Below, in pieces: positions 45,190 through 54,866 of a stretch of DNA of 64,000 nt; the stretch's first letter is position 1; each line of letters begins with the position of its first letter. The stretch is from Nocardiopsis alba DSM 43377 (GTDB lineage Bacteria > Actinomycetota > Actinomycetes > Streptosporangiales > Streptosporangiaceae): NCBI RefSeq assembly GCF_000341225.1, contig NZ_ANAC01000017.1, forward strand, positions 1 through 64,000, given 5' to 3'. Both the position numbers and the translations under genes were made by a program. Below the pieces are notes generated by a model. That model saw only the letters and a list, made by a program, of their open reading frames with translations. It made no database searches and had not been told where the DNA came from.

Positions 45190-46410
45190 ATGTCACACAC
45201 ACCCGGCTCCGGGGTCGAGGGCGAGAACACCAGGGCGGTCTCCCCGCCCACGCCCCCCGTCCCCCGGGAACGTCCGATGCGGATGCCCGTCCACCGGGCG
45301 ACCACCTACGCGTTCGACACCTCACAGGGGTTCGCCGACGTGCTGGCGGGGTCGCGGAACGGCTACTCCTACGCGCGCATCGACAGCCCCACCGTGGACG
45401 CCTTCGCGGACGCGGTCGCCGCGCTGGAGGGCGCGGGACTCCCGGACCGGGTGCGTGGCCAGGCCTTCGCCTCGGGCATGGCGGCGCTCAGCACCGTGCT
45501 GCTCTCCCTCACCGAGTCCGGTTCGCACGTGGTGGCCGCCCGCTCCATCTACGGCAACACCCATTCGCTGCTGGACCGGCTGATGCGCCGATTCGGAGTG
45601 CGGACCGACTTCGTGGACATCACCGATCTCGACGCCGTGTGCGCCGCGGTGACCTCCGAGACGAGCGTGGTGTTCACCGAGACGCTGTCCAACCCGACGA
45701 TGACCGTCTCCGACCTTCCCGGTCTGGCGGAGATCTCGCGTGAGGCGGGCGCCGTCCTGGTGGTGGACTCCACGTTCGCCTCTCCGGCGGTCTGTCGTCC
45801 GTTGGAGTACGGCGCCGACGTGGTCGTGCACTCGGCCACCAAGTACCTGGGCGGCCACAGCGACACCACCGGTGGGGTGGCCGTGGCCTCACCCGCCCTG
45901 ATCGACCGGATCCGGGCGGCCCGGATCGACCTGGGTCCCTGCCTGGCCCCGGACGAGGCCTACCTGCTGCACCGGGGGCTGGAGACCCTGCCGTTGCGGG
46001 TCGCGCGACAGTGCGAGACCGCCGCGGCCTTCGCCTCCGCCCTGGAGGGGCATCCCGCGGTGGAGAGGGTCGATCACCCCTCGCTGGCCTCGCACCCCCA
46101 GCACGGGCTGGCGGACGCGCTGTTCGACACCGGACGTCACGGCGCGGTGGTCACCGTGCACCCGCGCGGCGGGCGCTGGGAGGACGGTATGGCCTTCGCC
46201 GACCGGTTGAAGGTGGCGACCATCGCGGCCTCCCTGGGAGGCACCCATACCCTGGTCGGCCATGTGGCCTCGACCTCGCATCGGAACATGAGCGACGCCG
46301 AGTTGGCGGACGCCGGCATCACTCCGGGCGCCGTCCGGTTCTCCATCGGTCTGGAGGACCCACGAGACCTCATCGACGACGCCTTGGCGGCGCTCGACGA
46401 GGGACATTGA
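45190..46410 (+). CDS. Cys/Met metabolism PLP-dependent lyase/synthase
   Basis: 406-residue fold type I enzyme of the cystathionine gamma-synthase/lyase family. It shows GYSYARIDSPTVDAFADAVA, FASGMAALSTVLLSL, the Asp/PLP strand VDSTFASPAVCRPL and the PLP Lys in HSATKYLGGHSD. Which reaction (cystathionine gamma-lyase, beta-lyase, or methionine gamma-lyase) cannot be told. Start at ATG 45190 lies 11 bases after gpsA, so it is probably in the same operon. The long Pro-rich N-terminus (about 30 residues) is unusual for the family. Confidence 0.85.
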   Translation: MSHTPGSGVEGENTRAVSPPTPPVPRERPMRMPVHRATTYAFDTSQGFADVLAGSRNGYSYARIDSPTVDAFADAVAALEGAGLPDRVRGQAFASGMAALSTVLLSLTESGSHVVAARSIYGNTHSLLDRLMRRFGVRTDFVDITDLDAVCAAVTSETSVVFTETLSNPTMTVSDLPGLAEISREAGAVLVVDSTFASPAVCRPLEYGADVVVHSATKYLGGHSDTTGGVAVASPALIDRIRAARIDLGPCLAPDEAYLLHRGLETLPLRVARQCETAAAFASALEGHPAVERVDHPSLASHPQHGLADALFDTGRHGAVVTVHPRGGRWEDGMAFADRLKVATIAASLGGTHTLVGHVASTSHRNMSDAELADAGITPGAVRFSIGLEDPRDLIDDALAALDEGH

Positions 46411-46468
46411 CATCCGGGACATCTCATCCCGTACCGGTTCACTATTAGGCGAGATAAGGTCAGGCAGC

Positions 46469-47593
46469 ATGTCGTCCGAGCAGCGCAAGATTCGGATCGC
46501 CGTCGTCTTCGGCGGACGTAGTTCCGAACACGAGATCTCCTGCGTCACCGCGGGCAGCGTCCTGTCCGTCATCGACCCCGACCGCTATGAGGTCGTCCCG
46601 GTCGGGATCACCCGTACCGGCAACTGGGTGCTCGCGTCGGGCGACCCCGAGAGCCTGCGCATCGACCCGGCCACCAAGGCGCTGCCGAGCGTTTCCGAGG
46701 ACGGCCTCGAGTTGGCGCTGCCCTTCGACACCGCCGGACAGCTCATGACCGTGAGCCCGAGCCGGGGCACCGAGCGCCTGGCCGAGGTGGACGTGGTCCT
46801 GCCGCTGCTGCACGGGCCCTTCGGCGAGGACGGCACCATCCAGGGGCTGTTCGAGATGATGGGCGTGCGCTACGCGGGCGCCGGGGTGTTCTCCAGCGCC
46901 GCCGCTATGGACAAGGTGTTCATGAAGGCCATGCTGGTCGGCAACGGCATCCCCACCAGCCCCTACGTCGCCATCACCGCCCGCGCCTGGGAGACCGAGC
47001 GCAAGAAGGTGCTGGACGACATCGCGGAGCTGGGCACGACGGTGTTCGTCAAGCCCGCCCGGGCGGGCAGCAGCGTGGGCATCAGCAAGGTGCGCGACTC
47101 CGGTGACGCCGACGCGGTCGTCGCCGCCGTCGAGGCCGCCCGCGAGCACGACCCGAAGGTCCTGGTCGAGGCGCAGGTCGTCGGCCGTGAGATCGAATGC
47201 GGAGTCCTGGAGTCCGAGGACGGAGGGACCCCTGACGTCTCCTTCCCGGCCGAGGTGCACGTGGCCGAGGGCTTCGACTTCTACGACTTCGAGGCCAAGT
47301 ACCTGTCCACGAGCGGTCTGACCATCCCCGCCGAGATTCCGGAGGAGGCCACCGCCCGCCTGCGCGCGATGGCCGCCGACGTCTTCGAGGCGATGGGTTG
47401 CGAGGGCCTGGCCCGGGTCGACTTCTTCTACACCGAGGACGGCGAGGTCCTCGTCAACGAGCTCAACACGATGCCCGGCTTCACGCCGTCGTCGGCCTTC
47501 CCGCAGATGTGGGAGGCCACCGGCGTGGACTACGCGACCCTGGTCGAGCGGATGATCACCACCGCGCTGCGTCGCTCTCCCGGGCTGCGCTGA
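46469..47593 (+). CDS. ddl: D-alanine--D-alanine ligase
   Basis: ATP-grasp ligase making D-Ala-D-Ala for peptidoglycan. 374 residues with GRSSEHEISCVTAGSV, LLHGPFGEDGTIQG, KPARAGSSVGISKV, and ELNTMPGFTPSS. The residue after Lys in FEAKYLS is Tyr, the D-Ala-D-Ala type rather than the Phe of D-Ala-D-Lac ligases, so the normal vancomycin-sensitive precursor is expected. Weakly spaced from the previous gene by 58 bases with AT-rich sequence that may be a promoter. Confidence 0.95.
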   Translation: MSSEQRKIRIAVVFGGRSSEHEISCVTAGSVLSVIDPDRYEVVPVGITRTGNWVLASGDPESLRIDPATKALPSVSEDGLELALPFDTAGQLMTVSPSRGTERLAEVDVVLPLLHGPFGEDGTIQGLFEMMGVRYAGAGVFSSAAAMDKVFMKAMLVGNGIPTSPYVAITARAWETERKKVLDDIAELGTTVFVKPARAGSSVGISKVRDSGDADAVVAAVEAAREHDPKVLVEAQVVGREIECGVLESEDGGTPDVSFPAEVHVAEGFDFYDFEAKYLSTSGLTIPAEIPEEATARLRAMAADVFEAMGCEGLARVDFFYTEDGEVLVNELNTMPGFTPSSAFPQMWEATGVDYATLVERMITTALRRSPGLR

Positions 47594-47613
47594 ACGCGAC
47601 CGTGAACGTCGAA

Positions 47614-47644
47614 GGGGCGGGTCCGACCATGTCGGACCCGCCCC
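47614..47644. terminator. Bidirectional terminator between ddl and the EI24-type gene
   Basis: Perfect stem GGGGCGGGTCCGAC-CAT-GTCGGACCCGCCCC between convergent genes. Confidence 0.85.
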
Positions 47645-47654
47645 TCACGTGTGT

Positions 47655-48455
47655 CTAGGGTGCCGGTGGGGGCGGACCGGAGGTGAGCCCGGTGTTCCTC
47701 GGCGGTTCGGCGGGCAGGAGCTCGCGGGCGAGGATGGTGCCGCCTGCGGTCGCCGCTGGGAAGACCACCACGGCCACGAACGGGATCGCCAGCAGGAAGT
47801 ACGTGGGGATGGCGAAGCCCAGGACGCGCATCCGCCGGAGCCCCATGAAACGGCGACGGTCACGGACCAGGAGCAGCCCTCGACGGTCGAAGGCGCTCGC
47901 GGTGAGCTCGATCCCCAACAGCCAGCCGCCCATCACCGCGGTCAGGACCGGGCCGATCAGCCACCCCACCAGAGGGACCAGCCCGATGAGGAAGGCGCAC
48001 ACCGTCACCGTCAGGGAGACCAGCACCATGCCGATCGACTGGCGGATCGCCCGCGCCACCGAGGCGGCCAGGGATTCCTCGGGGGCCTCGGGCGCACCGC
48101 CGAGGTCCTCCTCCACCATCTCGGCGATCTTGTCGTAGATCGGCGCGCCGAGGGTCAGGGTCACGGTGGTGAAGGCCACCACCATGATCAGGACCGCCCC
48201 GGCCAGGAGCGCCAGGGACAGGGCGCCGCGTACCAGCCCCTGCCAGGGGGTGTCCCAACCGTCGGCGAACGGGGTGGCCCAGGTGATCAGGCCGCCCAGG
48301 TTGGCGATCAGTGTGATCAGCACCGCGAGGAACAGCAGTGAGGTGATGAGCGCGGGAAGGGCCCCGAGCAGGAACAGGCGTGGTCTGCGCAGAAGGAGGC
48401 CGAAGCCGCGCAGCAGTGTGCCGAGACCGGCGAGGAGCTCGTGTACGGAGTTCAC
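47655..48455 (-). CDS. EI24/CysZ-family membrane protein
   Basis: 266-residue polytopic protein with about six to seven hydrophobic stretches. GTG at 48455 is chosen because AGGG lies eight bases upstream and the family start (VHELLAGLGTLLRGFGLLL) follows; an upstream GTG at 48473 is possible. Conserved features include LGAPIYDKIAEMVEE and GRLP-like membrane loops. CysZ members import sulfate in proteobacteria, but actinobacterial homologues are uncharacterised, so no function is assigned. It ends in a Pro-rich tail. Confidence 0.8.
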   Translation of the reverse strand: MNSVHELLAGLGTLLRGFGLLLRRPRLFLLGALPALITSLLFLAVLITLIANLGGLITWATPFADGWDTPWQGLVRGALSLALLAGAVLIMVVAFTTVTLTLGAPIYDKIAEMVEEDLGGAPEAPEESLAASVARAIRQSIGMVLVSLTVTVCAFLIGLVPLVGWLIGPVLTAVMGGWLLGIELTASAFDRRGLLLVRDRRRFMGLRRMRVLGFAIPTYFLLAIPFVAVVVFPAATAGGTILARELLPAEPPRNTGLTSGPPPPAP

Positions 48456-48506
48456 CGGAAGAACCCTACCCACACGAACCCCGTCATGAGGATCTCCGCC
48501 CCGGTG

Positions 48507-48690
48507 CCCTCGACGGGCGCCTACGGCGCGGTACCTCCCGCCCGTCGCCCGCCACCACCCTCAACGGACGCCTACGGCGCGGTACCTCCCGCCCGTCGCC
48601 CGCCACCGCCCTCAACGGACTCCTACGGATCTGTTCCCGCCCGTCGCCCGCCACCACCCTCAACGGACGCCTACGGCGCGGTACCACCCT
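48507..48690. repeat. 51-bp tandem repeat at the cydC 3' end
   Basis: Four head-to-tail units begin at 48507, 48558, 48609 and 48657, with spacings of 51, 51 and 48 bases. The shared core on the plus strand is CCCTCAACGGACGCCTACGG. The last unit is partial and lies within the cydC coding end, including its stop codon (rc of TCA at 48660-48662). The array therefore looks like amplification of the cydC terminus into the gap before the EI24-type gene. All spacings are multiples of three. Confidence 0.8.
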
Positions 48691-50447
48691 TCTACGGCGA
48701 GGAGCTCTTCGTGGGTACCGGACTGGACCACGCGTCCATCGCGGATCACGTAGATCCGGTCCACCCGGTCCAGGCCGGTGAGGTCATGGGTGATGAGCAG
48801 CGTCGAGAAGCCCCGGGCGGCCGACAACAGATCCTCCACCACCGCGTCACGGGTGTCCGGGTCCAGATGCGCGGTCGGCTCGTCCAACACCAGTACCCGG
48901 GGCGCCGCCAGGACGGCACGGGCCAGGGCCAGACGCTGACGCATCCCCCCGCTCAACCCCAGGCCGTGCGACCCCACCCGGGTGTCCAGCCCCCGGGGCA
49001 TCGCCTCGACGTCGTGGGCCAGCCGGGCCCGGCGCAGGGCCTCCCACAGCTCCTCGTCGTCGGCCCCCGGACGGGCCAGACGCAGGTTCTCCCGGAGGGT
49101 GGAGGCGAACACGTGCGGATCCTGGGGCACGCCGGAGACGACCCCGCGCACCTCGTCGGCGGGACGATCGGTGATGTCGGTTCCGCCGACCTCCACCCGG
49201 CCGCCGTCCGGGTCCCGGAAACGCAGCAGGATCGAGGCGAGCGTGCTCTTGCCCGCCCCGCTCGGTCCGATCACGGCCACGGTCGCCCCGGCGGGGATCT
49301 CCAGATCGATCCCGTCCAGGGCCCAGGGCTCGTCGGGGCCGTAGCGGACCCGCAGCCCCTCGACCCGGACCGAGGCCTCGGTGTCGGGGTCGATGACCGG
49401 CGTTCCGCCGTCCCGTTCGCGTTCCTCGTCGACGGTGATGGCGGGAGGGGTGTCCAGGACACCGAAGAGCCGTGCGCCGCTCTCCCGGATCGCCCCCAGC
49501 CTGGCCGCGACGGCGGGCAGCGGGGCGACGATCTCGAAGGCGGCGAGCGTGGTCAGCACCAGCACGGCCAGAGCGGTGGCGTCGATGCTCCCGTCCTCGA
49601 CCGCGAGCACCCCCAGGAACAGGGCGCCCCACACTGTCAGACCGGTGATCAGGGCATGGGCCCCGGCGCTCAGCCCGAGCGTCGCGGCGTCGCGCCGGGC
49701 CACCCGGGTGAGTTCGGCGTCGGCCTCCTCGACCTTGGCGACCTGGCGGTCCATGGCGCCGTAGGCGATCAGGTCCGGAGCGCCCTGGAGGGTGTCCACC
49801 AGGGTGGTGGACAGTGTCCCCCGGGCCCGCGCCTCCCGCCGCCCCGGCCCCCGGCTCAGGGCCGCCGCCATCAGCGGGACCGCGAGCCCGGCGAGCAGCA
49901 GGCCCCCGGCCAGCAGCATCCCGCCGGGCACGTACACGACGGTCAGGAAGAGCACGGTGGCCCCACCGGTGACCACCGACACCAGCGGCGGGGTGAGCCC
50001 GCGCACCAGTAGGTCCAGAGTGGACTCGGTGTCGTTGACCAGGCGGGAGACCAGGTCGCCCGACCGGAAACGGCCGAACGGTTCGGTGCGGGCCAGGCGC
50101 TCGTACACCCTGACCCGTACCTCGGCCAGAGTGCGGAAGGCGGCGTCGTGGGTGACCAGCCGCTCCATGTAGCGGCTCACCCCCTTGGAGACACCGAGGG
50201 CCCGGGTGGCGACGACGGCCACGCTCAGAGCGGTGATCGAGGGGTGGTCGGCGGCGGTGGCCAACATCCACGCGGCCACTCCCAGCAGGGCCACCCCGGA
50301 GCCGGTGGCGGCGGCGCCGAGCAGGACCCCCAGCGCGAAGCGGGCGCTCCGCGGGCGGGCCAGGGCGATCATCCGTCGTAGGGGGTCCCGGCGTCGTTCG
50401 CGTTCGTCGACGAACAGCGGGTCGGTGGGGGTGGACGGGCCGGTCAT
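48660..50447 (-). CDS. cydC: CydC-type ABC exporter subunit (cytochrome bd assembly)
   Basis: 595-residue half-transporter with six membrane helices and an ATPase domain. Walker A GPSGAGKS, signature LSGGMRQRLALARAV and Walker B VLVLDEPTAHLD are intact. With CydD it forms the heterodimer needed to assemble cytochrome bd; the transported molecule (reduced thiols or heme) is debated in the literature. Start overlaps the cydD stop by ATGA. The C-terminal end is the source of the tandem repeat downstream. Confidence 0.92.
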   Translation of the reverse strand: MTGPSTPTDPLFVDERERRRDPLRRMIALARPRSARFALGVLLGAAATGSGVALLGVAAWMLATAADHPSITALSVAVVATRALGVSKGVSRYMERLVTHDAAFRTLAEVRVRVYERLARTEPFGRFRSGDLVSRLVNDTESTLDLLVRGLTPPLVSVVTGGATVLFLTVVYVPGGMLLAGGLLLAGLAVPLMAAALSRGPGRREARARGTLSTTLVDTLQGAPDLIAYGAMDRQVAKVEEADAELTRVARRDAATLGLSAGAHALITGLTVWGALFLGVLAVEDGSIDATALAVLVLTTLAAFEIVAPLPAVAARLGAIRESGARLFGVLDTPPAITVDEERERDGGTPVIDPDTEASVRVEGLRVRYGPDEPWALDGIDLEIPAGATVAVIGPSGAGKSTLASILLRFRDPDGGRVEVGGTDITDRPADEVRGVVSGVPQDPHVFASTLRENLRLARPGADDEELWEALRRARLAHDVEAMPRGLDTRVGSHGLGLSGGMRQRLALARAVLAAPRVLVLDEPTAHLDPDTRDAVVEDLLSAARGFSTLLITHDLTGLDRVDRIYVIRDGRVVQSGTHEELLAVEGWYRAVGVR

Positions 50448-52171
50448 CGGACGATCCCCTCGGTCGGCAGCGGCAGATGGGCGGTGCGCAGGTGTGCTCC
50501 GGACACGGACTCGGCCCACCCCGTGTCGTGGGCGACGATCACCGCGGTGCGCCCCTCCAGCAGGCGGGCCACGGCCGTGCGCACGGCGGCGGCGTTCTCG
50601 GGGTCCAGATGCGCGGTGGGTTCGTCCAGAAGTACCAAGGGGGCGTCGCGGCACAGGGCGCGGGCCAAAGCGATCCTCTGCCGTTGTCCGGCGGACAGAC
50701 GCGCACCGCGTTCGCCGAGCAGGGTGTCGTAGCCCTGGGGCAGCGCGGAGACGAAGTCGTGGGCCTCGGCCATTCGGGCGGCCCGGCGTACCCGTTCCAT
50801 GTCGGCGTCGGGAGCGCCCAAACGGATGTTGTCGGCCACCGACACGTCGAAGAGGTAGGGGTGCTGGGGCACCCAGGCGATGCCCAGGCGCCAGTCGTCG
50901 GCGGCCACGGAGTCCAACGCCACCGGTTCGCCGTCCGGAGGGCGGACGGTGATCCGTCCCTCCGTGGGTTCGGCGAGCCGGAGCATCAGGGACAACAGGG
51001 AGGTCTTGCCCGAACCACTGGGGCCGGTGAGCAACAGATGTTCCCCCGCGCGCAGGGTCAGGTCCACACCGGACAGGGCGGGCACGTCCCGTCCCGGGTA
51101 GCGCAGCCCCACCCCCTCGAAGCGGATGTCGCCGGAGGCGGCGGGCGAGGGGCGTCCGGTCGGGGCCGGTCGGGGGCGGTCACCGCCGCCGTCACGTCGG
51201 CGCTCCAATTCGGTGAAGACCTGGTCGGCGGCGGCGACGCCCTCCATGCTCGCGTGGAACCGGGCTCCGACCTCGCGCAGCGGAAGGTAGGCCTCGGGGG
51301 CCAGGATCAGCACGAGCAGGGCGGTCTGGTAGTCCATGTGGCCGCCCAACAGGCGCAGGCCCACCTCGACCGCGACCAGCGCCACCGCGAGAGTGGCGAG
51401 CAGTTCCAGGGCGAAGGCGGACAGGAAGGCGATCCGCAGGGTTCCCATGGTGGCCTTGCGGTGGTCCTCGCCCACCTGCCGGATGATGGCGGCCTGCGCC
51501 TTGGCCCGCCGGAACACGGCCAGGGTGGGCAGCCCCTCCACGACGTCGAGGAAGTGCCCGCCCAACCGGCTCAACAGCCTCCACTGACGTTCGGTGCGCT
51601 GCTGGGTGTGCATCCCGATCAGGGCCATGAAGATCGGGATGAGCGGCAGGGTCACCAGGATGACGATCCCGGAGATCCAGTCCGCCCAGAACACCACGGC
51701 CAGCACCGCCACGGGCACGATCGCGGACAGGACCAGCTGGGGCAGGTAACGGGAGAAGTACTCGTCGAGGGCGTCCAGGCCCCGGGTGGCGAGGGTGGCG
51801 AGCTCCCCGGCCTGGGGAGAGCCGCCATCACCGTCGTCGTCCTCGGCCGCCCACACCCGGCCGGGACCGGTCACGTGGGCGACGAGCTCGCGGCGCAGCT
51901 GCGACTTGGTGCGGGCCGCGCTGTGCAGGGCCGAGGTCTCGGAGAGATAGGACAGCAGGGCGCGCGCCACGGCGACACCGGCGACCGCGGCGATCATCCA
52001 GCCGACGACGTCCATCCCGTCCCCGGCCCAGACCCCGGTGATGACACGGGACAGCAGCCAGGCCTGGGCGAGGATCAGCCCGGTGATCAGTACACCGCTG
52101 ACGACGGTGACGGCCAGATGGGAGCGGACCGCGCTCGCGGTGCGGACCAGACGCGGATCGAGCGGTTTCAT
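50444..52171 (-). CDS. cydD: CydD-type ABC exporter subunit (cytochrome bd assembly)
   Basis: 575-residue half-transporter: membrane domain (about 1-320) then ATPase domain with Walker A GPSGSGKT, signature LSAGQRQRIALARAL and Walker B LVLLDEPTAHLD. Order cydA-cydB-cydD-cydC is the one found in many actinobacteria. Separated from cydB by a 170-base gap with a strong hairpin, so it may have reduced expression compared with cydAB. Confidence 0.92.
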   Translation of the reverse strand: MKPLDPRLVRTASAVRSHLAVTVVSGVLITGLILAQAWLLSRVITGVWAGDGMDVVGWMIAAVAGVAVARALLSYLSETSALHSAARTKSQLRRELVAHVTGPGRVWAAEDDDGDGGSPQAGELATLATRGLDALDEYFSRYLPQLVLSAIVPVAVLAVVFWADWISGIVILVTLPLIPIFMALIGMHTQQRTERQWRLLSRLGGHFLDVVEGLPTLAVFRRAKAQAAIIRQVGEDHRKATMGTLRIAFLSAFALELLATLAVALVAVEVGLRLLGGHMDYQTALLVLILAPEAYLPLREVGARFHASMEGVAAADQVFTELERRRDGGGDRPRPAPTGRPSPAASGDIRFEGVGLRYPGRDVPALSGVDLTLRAGEHLLLTGPSGSGKTSLLSLMLRLAEPTEGRITVRPPDGEPVALDSVAADDWRLGIAWVPQHPYLFDVSVADNIRLGAPDADMERVRRAARMAEAHDFVSALPQGYDTLLGERGARLSAGQRQRIALARALCRDAPLVLLDEPTAHLDPENAAAVRTAVARLLEGRTAVIVAHDTGWAESVSGAHLRTAHLPLPTEGIVR

Positions 52172-52276
52172 GCGCGGAGGACCTCATATGGTCGTCGGGG
52201 CCGGTCTCTCGGGGGAGGCGGCTCGGTCGGGCACGGGGTACGCCGCACCCAGTATCCCCTTCGGGGCGCGGAACGC

Positions 52277-52321
52277 CGTGCCCTCCGCCCCCCGGGGCGA
52301 TACGGGGGAGCGGAGGGCACG
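52277..52321 (-). terminator. Hairpin between cydB and cydD
   Basis: Stem CGTGCCCTCCGC with GCGGAGGGCACG around a 21-base GC-rich loop. It may attenuate read-through from cydAB into cydDC. Confidence 0.65.
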
Positions 52322-52341
52322 CGGTCCGGTCACGGCGGTGG

Positions 52342-53385
52342 TCAGGCGACCTTCTCGGGTTCCGGCTCGGCCCCTCCGTCCACGGTGGCGCCGGTGATCT
52401 GCTCGCCGGTGACCCGCTTGCGGAACACCCAGTAGCTCCAGGCCTGGTAGCCCAGGATCACGGGGAGGGCCACCAGCGTCAGCCAGGTCATGACGGTGAG
52501 GGTGTAGTCGGCCGAGGCGGCGTTCTCGATGGTGAGCGAGTACGCCGGGTCCGTGGTCGACGGCAGCACGTTCGGATACAGCGCGCCGAACACCGTCACG
52601 GTCAGGGTGAGCACGGCCACCGCCATGGCCGTGAACGACCATCCCTCGCGTCCCTGCCAGGTCAAGAGGACCCCGAGGACCAGCGCGGCCACCGCGGCCA
52701 CCGCGGTGACGGCGGTCCAGCCCTGGCCGTGGGCGCTCTGGGTCCACCCCAGGAACGCGGCGCTCGCGGGCAGCGCCACCACGGCGCTGCCCAGCGCGGC
52801 CTTACGGGAGCGCACCCGGACCGGACCGTCGGTCTTCAGCGCCAGGAAGACGGCGCCGTGCAGGGTGAACAGGGCCAGGGTCGTGAGCCCGCCCAACAGC
52901 GCGTAGGGCGAGAACAGGTCGAGCGGGCCGGCGGTGACGATGTGGTCGGCGTCCATGGCCACGCCTTGGACGAGGTTGGCGAAGAGCACCCCCCACAGGA
53001 AGGAGGGCACCACGCTGCCGAGGAAGATCGCCCGGTCCCAGACGTCGCGCCAGCGGTCGCTGTCGTGGCTGCTGCGGTACTTGAAGGCCACGCCGCGGGC
53101 GATGAGCGCGATGAGGATCGCCAGGACCGGGAGGTAGAACCCGCTGAGCATCGACGCGTACCAGGGCGGGAACGCCGCGAAGGTCGCGCCGACCGCGGTG
53201 AGCAGCCACACCTCGTTCGCGCTCCAGACGGGACCGATGGAGTTGATGGCGACCCTGCGTTCGATGGAGTTCCGCCGGCCGGTGAAGGGCAGGAGCACCC
53301 CGACCCCGAAGTCGAACCCCTCCAGGAAGAAGTAGCCGGTCCACAGGACCGCGATGGCCACGAACCAGATCAGTGCGAGATCCAT
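52342..53385 (-). CDS. cydB: Cytochrome bd oxidase subunit II
   Basis: 347-residue, about nine-helix subunit of the bd quinol oxidase. N-terminus WFVAIAVLWTGYFFLEGFDFGVG and the block RRVAINSIGPVWSANEVWLL are diagnostic. Ten bases after cydA, so cotranscribed. Confidence 0.95.
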   Translation of the reverse strand: MDLALIWFVAIAVLWTGYFFLEGFDFGVGVLLPFTGRRNSIERRVAINSIGPVWSANEVWLLTAVGATFAAFPPWYASMLSGFYLPVLAILIALIARGVAFKYRSSHDSDRWRDVWDRAIFLGSVVPSFLWGVLFANLVQGVAMDADHIVTAGPLDLFSPYALLGGLTTLALFTLHGAVFLALKTDGPVRVRSRKAALGSAVVALPASAAFLGWTQSAHGQGWTAVTAVAAVAALVLGVLLTWQGREGWSFTAMAVAVLTLTVTVFGALYPNVLPSTTDPAYSLTIENAASADYTLTVMTWLTLVALPVILGYQAWSYWVFRKRVTGEQITGATVDGGAEPEPEKVA

Positions 53386-53394
53386 CCGATGCTC

Positions 53395-54840
53395 CTAGTA
53401 GCTGAAGTGGGGGAGGGCGGATTCGTCCTTGTCGTCCTTCAGATCGGGGACGAGGTGTGTGGGGCCCTTCTTGACGTACTTCCAGAGCAGTCCGACCTCC
53501 ACCACGAAGAGCACTCCGTACACGGCGGTGAAGACGGCCAGGCTCGTGGCCACGGTGGCGAGGTCGACGCCGGGGGAGACGCTCTCCGCGGTGAGGAGTT
53601 CACCGTGCACGGTCCAGGGCTGGCGGCCCATCTCGGTGAGGACCCAGCCGAAGATGTTGGCCAGCAGCGCCGCGGGGAGGGCGGCCATCGCCGCGTAGTA
53701 GAACCACCGGTGACGGGGCAGCCGCTCGCGGCCGCGCATGAGCAGGAGGCCGACGGCGGCGACGGCGACACCGAACATGCCCAGCCCCATCATGAGGCGG
53801 AAGGACCAGTAGACGACGAACACGTTCGGGATGTAGTTCCCGGGGCCGTAGTACTCCTCGTAGGCCTCCTGGAGGTCGTTCATGCCGTGCACCTCGCCGT
53901 CGAAGTGCCCGGTGGCCAGGAAGCTGAGGACGTTGGGGATCGTGACGTCGATGGGGTTGTGGCGGGCCTCGGTGTCCCCGACCGCGAACGTGGAGAAGGG
54001 CGCGCCCTCCTCGGTGTCCCACAGGGCCTCGGCGGCGGCGAGCTTCATGGGTTCGAACTCGGCGGCGAGCTTGGCCTGGTTGTCTCCGGAGAGGACGGTG
54101 AACGCGCCGGCGACGAGGACGACGACGAGGCCGACCTTCATGGCGCCGCGGAACAGGGCGCGTTCGCTCGTGGAGGGGGCCACCCCGGTCTCACCGGTGT
54201 CACCGTGCTTGATGTCGCGCCAGAGCTTGAAGGCGCAGACCGCGACGACGAAGAGTCCGGCGGTGATGAAGGCGGCGCCGACGGTGTGGATGTAGGTGGA
54301 CCAGGCCTGGTCGTTGGTGAGCACGGCCCAGATGTCGTTGAGCTCGGCGCGGCCGGTCTCCTCGTTGATCTCGTAGCCGACCGGGTTCCGCATCCAGGCG
54401 TTGGCGGCCAGGATGAAGTAGGCCGACAGGTTGGTGCCGATCGCGACCAGCCAGATGCAGGCCAGGTGAACGCCTCGGGGGAGGCGGTGCCAGCCGAAGA
54501 TCCACAGGCCGATGAAGGTGGACTCCAGGAAGAAGGCGAGCAGGGCCTCCATGGCCAGGGGTGCTCCGAAGACGTCGCCGACGAAGCGGGAGTACTCGCT
54601 CCAGTTCATGCCGAACTGGAACTCCTGCACGATGCCGGTGACCACGCCCATGGCGAAGTTGATCAGGAACAACTTGCCGAAGAACTGGGTGGCCTGAAGG
54701 TACTCGTGGCGTCCCGTGCGGTACCAGAAGGTCTGGAGGATGGCCACGATGAACGACAGTCCGATGGTCAGGGGCACGAACAGGAAGTGGTAGATCGTGG
54801 TGACCCCGAACTGCCATCGCGCCAGGTCTAGAGCTTCCAT
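53395..54840 (-). CDS. cydA: Cytochrome bd oxidase subunit I
   Basis: 481-residue heme-bearing subunit of the high-affinity terminal oxidase. Candidate heme ligands are His in TTIYHFLFVPL, His in STYIHTVGAAF and Met in LMMGLGMFG; the quinol-loop region (KLAAEFEPMKLAAAEALW) is of the short type seen in actinobacteria and firmicutes. Electron donor is menaquinol. First gene of cydABDC. The upstream dyad (54867-54902) suggests repression by a dimeric regulator. Confidence 0.96.
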   Translation of the reverse strand: MEALDLARWQFGVTTIYHFLFVPLTIGLSFIVAILQTFWYRTGRHEYLQATQFFGKLFLINFAMGVVTGIVQEFQFGMNWSEYSRFVGDVFGAPLAMEALLAFFLESTFIGLWIFGWHRLPRGVHLACIWLVAIGTNLSAYFILAANAWMRNPVGYEINEETGRAELNDIWAVLTNDQAWSTYIHTVGAAFITAGLFVVAVCAFKLWRDIKHGDTGETGVAPSTSERALFRGAMKVGLVVVLVAGAFTVLSGDNQAKLAAEFEPMKLAAAEALWDTEEGAPFSTFAVGDTEARHNPIDVTIPNVLSFLATGHFDGEVHGMNDLQEAYEEYYGPGNYIPNVFVVYWSFRLMMGLGMFGVAVAAVGLLLMRGRERLPRHRWFYYAAMAALPAALLANIFGWVLTEMGRQPWTVHGELLTAESVSPGVDLATVATSLAVFTAVYGVLFVVEVGLLWKYVKKGPTHLVPDLKDDKDESALPHFSY

Positions 54841-54866
54841 GTACGCCTCTCAAGTACCGACTGCCG

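Noticed and set aside
48441-50012. Long plus-strand open frame over the tandem repeat and cydC, reading as Pro-rich protein
   Set aside because: Its codon bias follows the antisense of cydC, which has intact ABC motifs; it lacks a ribosome site.
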